Source: Welwitschia mirabilis (taxonomy: Eukaryota > Gnetophyta > Gnetopsida > Welwitschiales). Taken from it: a stretch of 64,000 nt of DNA. Position 1 is the stretch's first letter. Every line of letters starts with the position of its first letter. Where the stretch lies: contig JBOZIK010000001.1 in NCBI GenBank assembly GCA_051453625.1, forward strand, positions 76,690,178-76,754,177, in the 5' to 3' direction. Positions 10,345-22,607 of the stretch are shown here, in pieces. The translations under genes were made by a program, and so were the position numbers. The notes below the pieces were generated by a model. That model was given only the letters and a program-made list of their open reading frames with translations, made no database searches and had not been told where the DNA came from.

Positions 10345-11925
10345 CTTTTTTTCTTTTTTTATTTTGAATGAAATTTTGGAGGACTTTCATTTCTGGTTCT
10401 TTCAAAGCACAACACATACAAAAACCAGGATGAGAGAAGTTACCAACCTAGACTAGCCAGTTCAAAGAGTACATCTCTTGGCTAAGTCTGAAACAAAATA
10501 AATTCAAGAATAGAAGGGCCAAATTTGTCACAACTCAGTTCCAATTATAAAGACTCCCAAAGGCACATCGTACCTATAGGTAGATCTGCTATGCTGACCC
10601 ATGAAAAAAAAATAAAATATAATTGGAAAACAAATGCATCCTGAGAGAAAACCTATCCAAAATGACAACTCTGTTGGCAGGCTAAGGCATAGGATGAAAT
10701 GCATCCTGTCTTCCCCTCAGCCCTTGACCCAATTAGTAAAAGATAGGACTCTGAACAATTGTATGTCTTATGCAGATCGAGCCACACCAAGATACATCAT
10801 AAGAAACGCTAGGAGCCACTCCAAGGTATTGATCACATGAATGTTTATGGCTAGGATTTAGGTCCAACCAACTATTTTTTTATTTTTTTGACAGAGGCAT
10901 GGAATTTATGATCCGTTTAGGTCCAGTTTAAGAAGAAATAGCTAAATTAGAGCCAAAAAATTGCTCAACATAGAGAGAGAAAGGGATAGGGAAGAAAATC
11001 TAGCCTCTCATCTTGGATAATAGGCTGAGCTACTTACTGATAGGGAACAATGCAAACAAACTCTAATGAAACACCCAAATATAGAAACCAAACTACAGCT
11101 TAGAGTGTTTGAGAAAACCACAAATTAGTAATGAGGCTACTACATAACAAGGCATATACCATGGCCTTCATTGAGACCATCCACAGGTTACGTTCTAGCT
11201 CTGCCCACCAGGATGAGTGTAATACCTACTGTATGACACCAAACTCTATTCTTCTAAGAATTTTTCAAGATTTGAATTTTTATCAATCTTATTGATAGTT
11301 GAGTCTTAATTTCTTTAGTAATTTAGGTGATTTGGATGTCTTTTTGTTTGAAGATCTTTTCATTTTTGGCTTTCCAAATGTGGTATATGTAGGCTGTTAT
11401 GAGGAACTTGATATTACTATGCTAAGAGTTCCTAGACTTATACTTCCTATTTATCTAAGTAAGCAATTCCTTCCACAAGGGAGGGGAAACAAGACCTATC
11501 AGGCCAAGAGTAGTTTTGAGAAGGAGGGCACAAGGGGGGCAATTGAAAAAGATGTGGTCTTGAGTTTCATCAACCATACCATAGAATGAACACAGTGGGT
11601 CTACTTGAATCCCAAACTTAAGGACCCTGTCTTTAGTAAACAACCTATTGTTGAAGGCTAGCTAAGCTATAAAAGAAAATTTAGGGAGTGAGAACCAGTT
11701 TCAACTAACTTAAAACAATCACACTTAGGGTGTTGACTACTTAGATGGAGATACACTAAAGATATGGAAAAAGGAGAACCTTTGGCCTTCGAAATTAAAG
11801 AATCATCAGAAAATAGGACACAACCACTAAGAAGAGGATGAAGTTTCAGAATTTTTTAATGATCCAGGAGGTATTATATTTAAACTGATACTGTTAAATA
11901 GTAATACCCTTGAAATAAACTTCAG
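10345..11925 (-). mobile_element. 5'-truncated LINE (family alpha, copy 2) with zf-RVT
   Basis: A poly-A end on minus at about 10,345-10,362. The minus frame 11,455-11,643 is the zinc-binding region found at the end of plant LINE reverse transcriptases: FTKDRVLKFGIQVD, then DPLCSFYGMVDETQDHIFFNC, where the second Cys of the usual CxxC is lost but the later His and Cys remain. Its 3' untranslated part shares GGCTAAGGCATA and the following C-rich block with the copy at 16,289. The 5' end at about 11,925 lies just before the RT domain would begin. Confidence 0.75.
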
Positions 11926-12029
11926 GACTTAATATAACACATCTAATAATTTCTTTAAAAAATGTCTAATGATCAAAGTAATACTTAGTTTCTTAGAGTT
12001 TTTATTTTCCAACTTTCCATCTATCAATA

Positions 12030-12830
12030 GTATTATAGCCAGCTTCTTATACATCCATCATACGTACATACTCTTAATGAGTAATGGACTCATAATGAGA
12101 AATAACCATGTAATAAATTAATGTTCAATTTACTTGGTTGAGGGTTTTTAGCATCAAGAAAATTTAGACCATATTTTATAGAAGTAAAAACTATTTTTTC
12201 ACTATTATTTTGCTCTTACATATTATATGACTTATAACTAGAGTGTGAGGACAAGAGAGAAGTGAAGAACACTATCATGATCATTTATGTTATATCATTC
12301 TTTCTTCTTATTCTTTAAGTTATAAGTATGTTAATGATCTCATTCTTAAAGAATGCTTATTAGTTTTGTTAAAAGCTCATTGATATTCATACATTAGTAA
12401 AATATTTTTAAATAATGTAAGAAAATAAAGTTGAAATAAGTCTTATTATTTTAAGTGTGTTTAATCATTATGAATATTTGTAATATAATGTTACAATGAT
12501 ATGTCTTATAAGTGTAGTACTATTATAGAGAAATTAATGTTATTATGTGAAATAATAGAACTATTATAAAGATAACATACAATATAACAAATGATTTAGT
12601 GATATTAAGTATTTTAAATTAAATAATAAATCATGTTAAAAAGTCACTTTTATTAGTAATATATATTATTATGGTGACTATTATGCATAGAGTAAGAGCT
12701 AGTATTATAAAGAATAATAATTATTACTCCAAATGTAAATTTAGTATGAATGATTATAAGTAACAATATGATAATATCCAGTATTTTAAGCCTATTTTAT
12801 ACATTAGGAAAGATATCTCAAATGGTGTGA
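12030..12830 (+). repeat. Dispersed repeat D, spacer copy
   Basis: Very AT-rich. It resembles 27,180-27,790 in the same orientation (shared ACATTA..TAAAATATTT followed by a TTATTACT stretch) and the left arm at 3,160-3,760 in reverse. It lies just upstream of a gypsy RT, so it may be a 5' LTR from which gag has been lost. Confidence 0.45.
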
Positions 12831-13139
12831 TACTATGATGTTTTATGTTATCACCTTGTCATTATATAAGGTTGATATAAAAGGTTCTGTATTTTATGCC
12901 TTATCAAATTTACACTTGAACATAAAAATCATAAGAAATGAAAATAGAACATCTAGAGTAAGCACAAGCTTTAAACTTATACACCATTTTATGGTACTTA
13001 GCCAAAATTTGTTTAGTATCTTGGAGTATATGATAAAATACTTAAAAGGTTTATTAAGTATTTAGAAATTTTATTTAAGAATAACCTATTTTAAATTCTT
13101 TAGAGAATATTCTTATTAATGAATCACTTTTTTGTTTGC
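12831..13139 (+). other. Stretch between repeat D and G1 RT
   Basis: A 76-codon frame (12,835-13,065) is open but matches nothing I know. It stands where gag or protease of G1 would be. Not supported as a gene. Confidence 0.3.
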
Positions 13140-14111
13140 TACTAGAGAGGAGTATTCCAAATCAAATAGATTTTCTACTAATAGAAAAATAACCAATAAA
13201 GTTATCTTATGGTAGGATACATCATTAAAGAGAAGAATTGGTAAGACAAGTTTAAAATTACTTGATAAGTAATTAGTTAAGAAAATACTAGGGCCATTTG
13301 TAGTACTAACTATTTCATTAATCCAAAAAAAGAGGAATGATATGAATATATTATGGATGCAAGAAAAGTGAACATAAGTACTATTAGATATAGCTTTTTT
13401 AATGCTTCATATGGATGATATTTTGTATAGTTTATCAAGTCTTTGTGATTTAATAAAATTTATTTAAATAGTAAATATTATTAATATATAATTTAAGAAG
13501 GTGATAAATGGAAAATTTCCATTACAATACTAGGCAATTTGTATTAATAAAAATTAACAACGTTTAATTTGTTAAATACACTTAGTAATCTTGCATATTT
13601 GATGAATCAAGTTTCTAAGGATTTCATAAATAAATCTATGGTTATGTTTTATGATGACAGTTTTATATGTAGTAAAAATTTGTAGGACATATGATGAATT
13701 TATTGGAAGTTTTATGAAGGTTACAAGAATAAAATTGTCTATGAATAAGAAGTAATTTTCATTCTTCAAAGAAAAATTAATATTTTTGAATGTTATTATC
13801 TCATAATATAGATTGAGGTGAATAAAAGCATGAAAATTAAAGAATAAAGAAATGACCAGTACGAAAATAATCTTAGAAATGTATAGATTTTTTATGAACT
13901 TGCTTTATTTTATAAAAGATTTGTTTCTAAATTTCCTAGAAGTGCATCACCAATGTTGAAAAGTACATAAAAAAAGGATAAGTAGTTTAGATGTAGAGAA
14001 GTTGATATTGAATCATTTAAGCAAGTAAAATTAACCATTTCAAAGCAAATAAGTCTTTTCTCACTAGTTTTGAAAAACTATTTCATGTATAGGTTGATGA
14101 GCATAATAACA
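13140..14111 (+). pseudogene. Ty3/gypsy reverse transcriptase remnant (G1)
   Basis: Conserved landmarks appear in order through several frames: SIPNQIDFLL near 13,150 (the block before RT), then at about 13,598-13,660 MNQVSKDFINKSMVMFYDDS, in which the catalytic D-D pair is retained, then FSFFKEKLIFLN (about 13,760) and FYKRF/SKFPRSASP (about 13,900-13,950), the thumb region and start of RNase H. Stops and frameshifts are frequent. Gypsy RT makes element cDNA in virus-like particles; this copy cannot. Confidence 0.75.
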
Positions 14112-14275
14112 TTAGTAGGGTAAAGATTTTTTTTTTTTTTTAAGAGGGTAAGGAAGTTAGGTAGGTAGGTAGGTGTCACATAAATACCTAGTAGCACTTA
14201 AGCCATGCAAATTATAAACCCTTATCAATATAGGTGTTTGAAATTGGGGCCCCATGTTTAATATGTTCAAGAATT
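14112..14275 (-). mobile_element. Short insertion with poly-T start, SINE-like
   Basis: A run of about 15 T, a (GTAG)n stretch near 14,156-14,173 and about 100 further bases split the G1 RNase H. On minus it would end in poly-A and contains TGGCTTAAGTGC, which resembles a Pol III A box. A convincing B box was not found on minus, and clear target duplications are not visible. It could be a SINE, a LINE tail or another small retroposon. Confidence 0.4.
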
Positions 14276-15088
14276 TACTAGTATGGCAATCGATCTTATA
14301 CTAGAGTAATGCTTCTCAAGGAAGACAAGAAAATTAATGTATTTAGTGAAAAAGATTAAATTATACTAAGATAATATATCCTATAGATGAGAAAAATCAT
14401 ATGAGATTTTATCATAATTGAAGAAGTAAATGCACTATTTATTAAATAAAAAATTTATTTTTTGACTAATCATAATACATTATAATATCTAAATTCATAA
14501 GTGAGATAGAAAAAGCTTACTGGTTAAAGCATTATAACATAAAAATTATTATATTTTAATAACTTCAGTTTATGTTTTCAACTAGCATAATTGATAAGAT
14601 GCATATGATGGTGATCTAAATTTAACTTTTATCTAACTTTATTTTTATTTAATAAGATGTTAAGAATTATTTGGCTAAAAATTATAAGGAACATTGTAGT
14701 TATTTATTCATGGGATAATGCTTTATTACTAATTTCAAACTTAATTATCATATAAAATGAAAATAACTTTTAAGATTAGAAACATTATTAAAAAGCAAAA
14801 GACGTCACATAGTTGAAAACATTAAATTTTTCTTAAAATTTTAAAGAATCATCTTTTGTATTTACCATGAATAGTACATATCATTAAGGAAGATCTAGTT
14901 TGATGGACTAGCTAAAGAACCTATATTTTAATACTTTATCTAAGGTTGGTGGCCAAGCTAGATTTATGAATTACTAAAACCACATTCATTGAATCTTCTT
15001 TGACATGACCTGATCATCTTTATGATACGGCTAAGGATTGTTAATTATGCTTTTACATTTTTTTATAAGAGTTGTGTCCTTTAAGGGA
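14276..15088 (+). pseudogene. G1 RNase H and integrase remnant
   Basis: VMLLKEDKKINVFSEK (from about 14,310) matches the start of gypsy RNase H, followed by MHYLLNKKFIF (about 14,430), the segment before its next catalytic Asp. At 14,880-14,940 the decayed D-x-L-A-K-x-x-Y integrase block is seen, clearer in the related copy at 44,858-44,920. A purine run TTAAGGGA precedes TG at 15,089, fitting a PPT and LTR start. Confidence 0.65.
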
Positions 15089-15247
15089 TGTTTGCTCAAT
15101 TAATGACTTTTTGATAAATTAACATAAGTCATTCGTTAAGTATTTTAATGCTTAATGCTATAAATGCATAATAGAATTGTCTCATAACAAGTAATTATTT
15201 ATTATTAACATCTTGTTAAGAAATATTAATGTTACATTCATTCACAT
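15089..15247 (+). repeat. Repeat R, truncated spacer copy
   Basis: Begins TGTTTGCTCAATTAATGAC and follows the other R copies up to CATTCACATT, where a LINE poly-T starts. The remaining part of R is missing here. Confidence 0.65.
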
Positions 15248-16288
15248 TTTTTTTAATGAAAATCAATGAAGCCTCGTTACTGGTTCATTAAGGTATAACA
15301 CAAAACCAAAAAAGAGATGAATAAGGCATCTCGCTGGGATGCCAGAAAAAAACTAAATTGCCCCAATGATAATGTCTTAACATTCTAGATGCTTGGAAGG
15401 CACCCTTCCGATAGAAAAGATAAATAGTAGACATAAAGAGAATTATCTAAGTAGATCAATGCCAGGAACAAACCGTAGCATCTATTTTAGAGGCTGCCCA
15501 GATAATGCACGAAACGACAGCTGCAGGCACCTTGTCACTGTGACTCTACAAAAACTCTGATTACCAAATGCACAATAAAACTACAGTCCTCCTGATATTG
15601 AGGTTGCAAAAATTAGAACTAGCTCTAGCTCCTAATACTGAGAAACTTAATCTAAAAAGAGATCTAGCTGGAGCAGAAAACCTACAAAATTAGCGGATTT
15701 CTGCAGAGGTTGAGATGTGCCGGTGAAAGACCAGAAAGCAGGTAAATAGCGCATCTTAGGGAAATCCTAAGACTGACTCGAGAAAGTAATAGCCAGAAAC
15801 TTAGACTTATAGTTTGGTCCTTCTTTCAGTGGAAGACTGACAACTTGTTCAGACCCTTTCTTTGAATAAAACAGGATACATACTTAAACATAGCTGAACC
15901 AGGAAGCAGGACCTGGAAGAAAATTAGATAGGATTGAAGCCTCTGAGCAAAAGCCACCTGGATAGTTAGCAATTGGATTAGTAGACGATGTGTTTTTGAG
16001 CTGAGAGGTGTGGAAACCTAGAAAACCAAGGATGGAATGTCAGCCTTATCTTCTAACACGATTGACAAGCTTGCCGGCTATGTGGAGACTCTTGAAAGTC
16101 CTACTTTTTCCTTTGAACTTTAGAATGGAGTGGCTAGACTTGTGTTGGACAGGGAATCCTAGATAATACAGTTCATTGAATCTTCTATGAGACAGTTTTT
16201 TGGCTGATTTCCAGAAATTGAGAGTTGGTGAGAAATCACACTATGAGCTTTCCGGATTTGCTTGGGCCATCAAGAATACCCGAGAGCT
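15248..16288 (-). mobile_element. 5'-truncated LINE (family beta, copy 2)
   Basis: On minus the element ends GATTTTCATTAAAAAAAA, nearly the same as the 3' end of the copy at 5,056-6,113, with a similar preceding block (GTTATACC..CCAGTAACGA). The body is GC-rich, 1.04 kb long, and has only broken frames. Its 5' side abuts the poly-T of a family-alpha LINE. No target duplication can be identified because the far flank is not R. Confidence 0.7.
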
Positions 16289-17724
16289 TCGGATTTTTTT
16301 TTGAATGAAATTGAAGAAATTTCATTAATCTCAATCACTTTAGTACAACCCATAAAAAACCATGAAGAAAGACTCAGCAAAGAAATATGAAATTGCAGAT
16401 TCTGGGAGCTTGTCATATCAAGCTCTGATGACCTAGTCAAAATATACAGCCGAAACAAAAGAAAAAGACAACATCATAGATACTGATCTACAAAACCACC
16501 TAAAATCTTAGAAAGGAAGAGCCAGCATACTGCTCCATTTGCTCTGCAGTTCAGCACTGGGAGTGCCTGGAGGAAAGCGAGCTGCATCCTGAGAAGGCTA
16601 AGGCATATGATGTAGGCATCCTATCATCCCCTCTTTCGAGGACCCATTCGAACACAAGAATTTAAATACATTTTTTTAGCTACTAGAAGCATAAGAAGGG
16701 AAAGCAACACTATGGAATATCTGCCCTCAATTAGACATATACTAGATGAAACAGGGAAGACATCTGAGGGCCTCTTCCCCAAAACTCAAATAGAAATTCT
16801 TAGCTCGAAACAGAAATAAATAAGTGTCGCTGGTATAGGGGGTTAACCTCCAAACCTGTATGGTTAATAATGCCGGGTTACATGTCTACAACTGCAAGAG
16901 GAAAGCATGGCCTAGGGGCTTTCCTACTGAGAAGATTATGCAAACGTTTGCAATTCGGTCTTGGAAAGATCCCTTTGGTAACATCTCCAACATATGGCAT
17001 AGCTGATAGGCTGTGCCTATCATGATCAGCATGCACCATTTGAAGGAGCCTTCTATACATGAGATCTGAATATTGGGTTCCTGCGAGTCTTCTGATTTGC
17101 GCTTTTATTTGCGTAAAATGCTCTTCCTGACCTGTAATATTTTTCAGCACTGTGGCCCTCAAGTGGACTTTTGTTAGGTAGCACAAAGAAAACAATATAT
17201 ATGTTCCAGTATTGGCCAGTTCACGGGCTTATTTTGAGAAACATAAATTGAAGACATATGCTGTGATACTCCTGCACTGAAATGCCTGATTGATGCTAGT
17301 AGAAGGATGCATAGCAATACTCTCCTATTGACCAAAAATATTACTGGAACACTAAATCTAGGGACTGCACAGAAGAACATCTAGGAGGAAAACAAAAGGG
17401 CTTCCTCCATCTATGATCATCTTAGTTGATCTGAGAAACCTGCTGGTATATTGGCTCAGGGGTACTGCAGGTAGCTATCTCATCAAGGTAGGGAAGATAC
17501 CCATTCTTTGACACCATGCCTAATTTTTTTAGGTGCGTTTAAGCTTTTGAATCATGGATAGTTTGATGGAAAGGTGAAATTTGACTTCTCTGATGATCTG
17601 CTCTATTTGGAAATCTTTGTTCCTAAATATTTTTTTGTTTCTGGCATGCCACACATGATAAATATAGGATATGATGAGGAATTTTGTGATACTGTGATGG
17701 GTGTCTTTGGGTCTTAGTTTTTTC

Positions 17725-17940
17725 TTAATTCAGGATTGGGCATTCTCCCAAGAGACTAAAGGGGGGGTGATTTTGGCAAGCTTTAAAACTGCCTTGAATA
17801 AGAGGGCGATGGCGGGGTACTTGAAAAAAGTAACGATCTCTGTTTTCTTCAGCTAGGCTGCATAAGACACAGGTCGAGTCTCTTTGAAACCCCATTCTAA
17901 TGATTTTATCTTTGGATAAGAGTCTGTTGTTGTAGGCCAA
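17725..17940 (-). pseudogene. LINE zf-RVT domain
   Basis: A 71-codon frame with AYNNRLLSKDKIIRMGFQ then STCVLCSLAEENRDRYFFQV, the layout of the zinc-binding domain after plant LINE RT. The CxxC pair is kept while the later His and Cys are Tyr and Val. The copy at 11,455-11,643 has the opposite losses. Confidence 0.8.
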
Positions 17941-18525
17941 CCACGCTATGAAGGAATATTTTGGGAGTGTAAAGTGGTTCTAGATTAGCTCTGACCACTC
18001 TACCTGACTCTCTTGACCCATTAGAAACCTGTACATTGTAGCTGTGGAGAAGGGATTTCTAGCTTGAGTCTGAAATAGAGAGTTATTTGACACCTACAAG
18101 CATCCCCTTAGAAGGGTTCTTAGATTTAAGATTTTTTTTAAGATCCATGAGGTGCTATGTTTAATTTGATAGTGCCAGATATAACTACCTTGGAACTAGT
18201 ATTTGTGGTACCATTTCACCCAGAGGATTTCCTTTCTGAGAGCTAGGTCCCATAATTGAGAGCAAATGAGCACTTTATTCATTTGAATTAGGTTTGTTAG
18301 GCCTAAACCCCTTGCTTTCTTAGACTTTACTAGCTTTTGCTAGGTTATAGGGGCTTTTTTCGATTGATTTAGGTTACCTGTCCATAGAAATCTTCTACAA
18401 AGGGAGTTGATTTCGTGGATTACCTTGTTTGAAAGAATGAAAATCCTGCACCAAAAAGAGGCTAAGGACTAAAGGACTACTTTAATCAGTGTACATCTAC
18501 CAGCGTAGGACAAAAATTTTGACAT

Positions 18526-18885
18526 CTAGGATGTGATTTTCCTTGTAACCCTAAGTATGAAAGGGAGGCAATCTGATATGTAGAGCTTTTTAGAGTTTAT
18601 GGGGACACTAAGGTATTCTACTGGTAATGTTCCCTCCGCAAATCCCTGAATTTGCAGGAATATTTCCTTTTGACACTGTGGAATTCCTCCAAAGAATGCT
18701 TTACTTTTAGGGAGATTTACCTCCAACCCTAAAACTTCCTTAAAGTGATCGATAACTGCTTTCATCATTCTTAGGGAGTTGTCCTCTGCTTTGCAAAACA
18801 AGAAAAGATCATTGGTGTAACATAGATGAGTAATTCCAAGTCTTTGGCATTTTTGGTGAGAACGGAACCTAGGATCTAGATAGTG
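18526..18885 (-). pseudogene. LINE reverse transcriptase, C-terminal half of the palm
   Basis: This open frame of about 120 codons contains LCYTNDLFLFCKAEDNSLRM, the LINE form of the YADD catalytic box with A to T and D to N changes, then LGLEVNLPKSKAFFGGI, the well-conserved N-x-x-K-S block, and VEYLSVPI, equivalent to the Y-L-G-x-P motif. The fingers and the first half of the palm are absent because the element is cut off by the copia junction. One catalytic Asp is lost, so it is inactive even in frame. Confidence 0.88.
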
Positions 18886-18899
18886 ATTGTGCAAGATAC

Positions 18900-20160
18900 A
18901 TGATAGGTAATAGGTCAAACTTCATCAAGTTCAGTGAATATGATGGAGACAATAGCAAAGCCCGAATTGAAGGCATACGAAGCATTGGTGGAGATAATTT
19001 ACCTAATATAAATAATGCTGTTTTATTTGTAAATGGTCTTAAGCATAATTTATTAATTATTGATCAAATATGTGATGAATGACATAAAGTTCTCTTTGAT
19101 GCTAACAAATGTATTGTAAAACATGATGAAATTAGTCAAATTCTTCTAGAATCAATAAGAGAAGAAAATTTGTATTGTGTCAATTAATAAAATAAACCTA
19201 TTTGTCTAGTAGCACAGATTCAAGAAGATGTCCTATGGCATTAACAATTAGGTCACATAAGTATTGAAAACCTAGAGAAAATTTATCATGCTGAGCTTGT
19301 TAGAGGTTCACCAAGATTATCCTTCACTCATCATGGTTTATGTCATGCTTGCTAAAAGGGAAAACAAATAAGGATATCTTATAAAGGAAAGAGTAACATC
19401 AATACAAACAAGCTATTGGATCTATTTCACATGGATATTATAGGTCTAATTTAGACTACCAGCCTATTACATAAATGTGATGACTACTTCAAATTCTCTT
19501 AAATAGGGTTTTTACATATAAAATTTGATGCCTATGGACTTTTTATAAAAATATGCAAGAAGCTATAAAGAAAAAAGGGCTATTTCATTAAGAAAATTTG
19601 AAGTGATTATGATAGGGAATTTGAGAAGGAGAAATATGTGTATTACTATAATAGTAATGGGATTGATCATGAATTCTTAGCCCTAAAAAGACCTCAATAG
19701 AATGGGGTAGCTAAGAGGAAAAATCGTACTTTGTTAGACATGACAAGAGTAATGTTAAATGACCAAGATATTCCAAAGATATTTTGGATGGAGGCAGTAA
19801 ACACAACTCATTATATTACTAACAAAATTAAAAAAACCCAACATATCTTACTTTAAAACCTTTGGTAGAAAATGCTTTATTTTAAGAGACAGAAAGGATC
19901 TAGCTAAATTTGACTCTAAATTAGATGAAGGAATAGGGTACTCTTCAATAAGAAGATCTTATAGAGTACATAATAAATGTATCCTACATATATAGGAATT
20001 GGTTAATGTAAGGATTCATGTTGTTCTTGATATAAAAAGAAATTATAAGGATAGTATAGACCTTGTTCCATTAAGTAGATCTAAAAGATAGTACAAAAAG
20101 TGAAAGAACTCAAAGATCATCTTTTAGATTAAGTCTTTGAAAATGTTAAATAAGGAATCA
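18900..20160 (+). pseudogene. Copia A GAG-pre-integrase and integrase remnant
   Basis: Starts with the end of protease (GNRSNFIKF at 18,903), then the pre-integrase block (LRHISIENLEKI-like, with stops) and core: LLDLFHMDI with the first Asp, SDYDREFEKEKY with the second Asp, and NGVAKRKNRTLLDM where the catalytic Glu is Lys. The C-terminal part (SRRSYRVHNKC-like) continues to 20,100. Frameshifts and stops throughout. Confidence 0.8.
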
Positions 20161-20219
20161 TAACAATAAACTCTCTCAAGAACTTTAGTGTACATGTTTC
20201 ATTTTTATCATGAGTTGAA

Positions 20220-21090
20220 CCAAAAACTTTTGATAAAGAAAAATTAGATTTGTATTGGATGATTGGAATACAAGAAGAATTAGAATACTTTTCTCATAAT
20301 CAGGTATGCACTTTTGTACCAAAACCTACTAGAAAGAACACCATTAGAATAAAGTGAATTTTTAGAAATAAAGAAAATGAAGAAAATATTATTGTCAAAA
20401 ATAAGGCTATATTGGTTGCTTAAGGATATTCTTTAATTAAAGGATTTAATTATGGGAATACTTTTTCTCATGTTACTAGACTTGAGTCTATTAGAATGTT
20501 TCTTGCATTTACCTACTTCAAAAAAATTAAGGCCTTTCAAATGGATGTAAAGAATACCTTTTTAAATAAACGCATTGAATAAGAAGTTTTATGTAATATC
20601 CACAAGGATTTGTTGATCCTCATTTCCTAGATCATGTATATAAGTTGAACAAAGCATTATATATGCTGAAGCAAGCTCAATGGCATGGTATAATAAAACG
20701 TAATGCTTCATCTCCTTATCAACTACAAAAGATAAATATATTATTGTAAGGACCTATTGCACTCAAACTCTATAGATGAAAGAAACACTTAAAAACAATG
20801 TAGTAAAGATAATCAAAGTTCCTATACTATGTGATAATTCTAGTATGATTCAAATTACTCACAATCTTTCTCAACATAATCACACCAAGCATACTGATCT
20901 TAGGTATTACTTTATTATATATCTAGTAGAAAAAAAATTAATATCCTTAGAATATGTTTCCCCTTAAGATCAATTAGCTAATAGTTTTATAAAGCATTTA
21001 TCATCTAATTGTTTTGCAGCTTTATGCTACTTTTTAAATATCCTTTTAAACAAAGAACTAAAAGCCTCAAAATCAATTAAATATTAGAGT
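20220..21090 (+). pseudogene. Copia A RT and RNase H remnant with internal deletion
   Basis: RT is recognisable by IFRNKENEENIIVKNKA, GYSLIKGFNYG and TYFKKIKAFQMDVKN, then it jumps near 20,700 from the palm directly to RNase H (NASSPYQLQK-like). In copia B these points are 37,719 and 38,401, so the deleted part includes the M-D-D catalytic box. RNase H ends with HTKHTDLRYYFIIYL and ISLEYVSP, the usual copia C-terminal block. Confidence 0.8.
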
Positions 21091-21544
21091 TTATCCCTCA
21101 AGTTTGTATTTATTATTACATCTAAACAAACCATAGTCAACCTGATGTTTCCAATGTGTTGACCAATTTTAATTCAATTTTCTATTTAAAATCTATTATA
21201 CTTTTTGCTTGACCACCCTCTTTATTTAGATTGAACTATTTTGATTTGTTTTTATTAAAACTCTTCCATTCTATTTAATCAATTGCTCTTCTTTTTAGGT
21301 TAACTTTATGTTTAACTCGATTTACTTTTAAATGGGTAAAACATGCATTTGCCATTTAGTTAATTACTAATGTTGTAAAAAGTGTTTTTTTCGACATCCA
21401 TTACATCAACCACACTTCACTTTTAATTGAATGCATCTAGGATAGGTACACCACATGTTTTTAAATCCTCCATATTATCTTTTTATATTTTGTCTTTTCC
21501 TCATATTCATATTTTTTGACTTCCATCAATTTTTCCTCTTCAAA

Positions 21545-22550
21545 AACCTTTCTCACAACCCTATTGATGGAATTCCAACAACTAGGATAAGGCTCTAAAA
21601 AATGTAAAAAGGAGGCAAAAAATAAACCCTTAAGCTATGTATTTTCCAAAATGAGTTTTTAATCCATTGAGAATTTTTAGCAACATTTTGAGTTAGTCTT
21701 ATTGCTATGGAGTGAACTTGTGAACATGTACAATTTCACAGTCTCTGTGAAGTTCAAAGATTATTAGAGGAGGTAAATTAGGATTATTTCCTCTATGTAT
21801 ATGGAATTTTCTACTTCTTGGTTAGACAACTACTTTATGCAAATGAAAATTTTGATTCTGTCACCTCTACTTTATCCACTTCTGTTTTTAACTAAGAAAT
21901 GAAAGTAGTAGTAGATCTAATTTCATCTCTTAGTGGTCTATCTCAGGGAAATTTGGAAGACTATTAGCCTTTGGTAAAATATTTTGAAGAAATGTAGACA
22001 ACCACCTAACTTCCCTATGGCAACTTTATCTCCTAGAAGAAGACCCTCAAGGCCTCCCATCTTTTACCTAGGTTCCACCTTCTTCATCTAACTCTTTCCT
22101 ATAATGTTTTACATGTAGTTGGTCATCATGACGAGCTCTCCAACTTCATGATTTTCTACTTTGCTTCTTGTATTATCATAGAGATCTTAATGCTCTAGGC
22201 ATTATTCTTTCTTATATGGTTTATGAACTTTATCCTTATAAGGAACATTCACTTTCATATCCCTTTCTAATTACTTGCATTTGTCAACACTTTGACATTC
22301 CTCATATCTCTCATTAAGAAGCTTTTAAACTAATGGGTACCATTAACAGAGTCACCCTCTCTCGCATGCATCTCTTTGATGATCCTACTCCATTTTCCAA
22401 TCCTAAATTAAAAGAATCTCATGCTCCTGAAATTCTTCATCTTCTGTACAAGTTGAATTTACACATGACACCCATCAAGGAGGCTCTTGTTGTCAGTGGT
22501 ACTCTAGTTGTAAATACCTCAAAAAATGATGATGCACACTCTTAGAAGAC
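21545..22550 (+). pseudogene. Third ORF of copia A (envelope position), Transposase_32-like
   Basis: Downstream of RNase H and before the PPT lies a second coding region with stops. Its best part is open at 22,333-22,545 (70 codons, MGTINRVTLSRMHLFDDPTP). The segment before it reads LGIILSYMVYELYP, HSLSYPFLITCICQHFDIP. The order (long L-x-H-M helix, L-P-Y-x-x-L-T-x-I-F-x-H-F-x-V block, then I-x-x-x-L-x-R-M) resembles the Pfam family called putative plant transposon protein (Transposase_32). Copia B has the same at 39,260-40,250. Sireviruses often carry an envelope-like ORF here. The family match is from memory. Confidence 0.55.
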
Positions 22551-22607
22551 TCTTCTAATTCTGATTAGCTCTCTTTCTCTTTTTCTTCTCTTCCTATGCT
22601 TAATTTT

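Larger units (their letters stand above)
16289..18885 (-). mobile_element. LINE family alpha, copy 3 (RT, zf-RVT, 3' UTR)
   Basis: The longest LINE in the window, about 2.6 kb, poly-A at 16,289-16,299 on minus. From its 5' side it holds the second half of RT (to 18,526), a connecting region, the zf-RVT segment and about 1.3 kb of 3' sequence with two uncharacterised frames (16,878-17,195 and 17,174-17,380). Its broken 5' end joins copia A near 18,885. Plant L1-type LINEs copy themselves by nicking DNA and priming on it; the endonuclease part is missing here. Confidence 0.85.
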
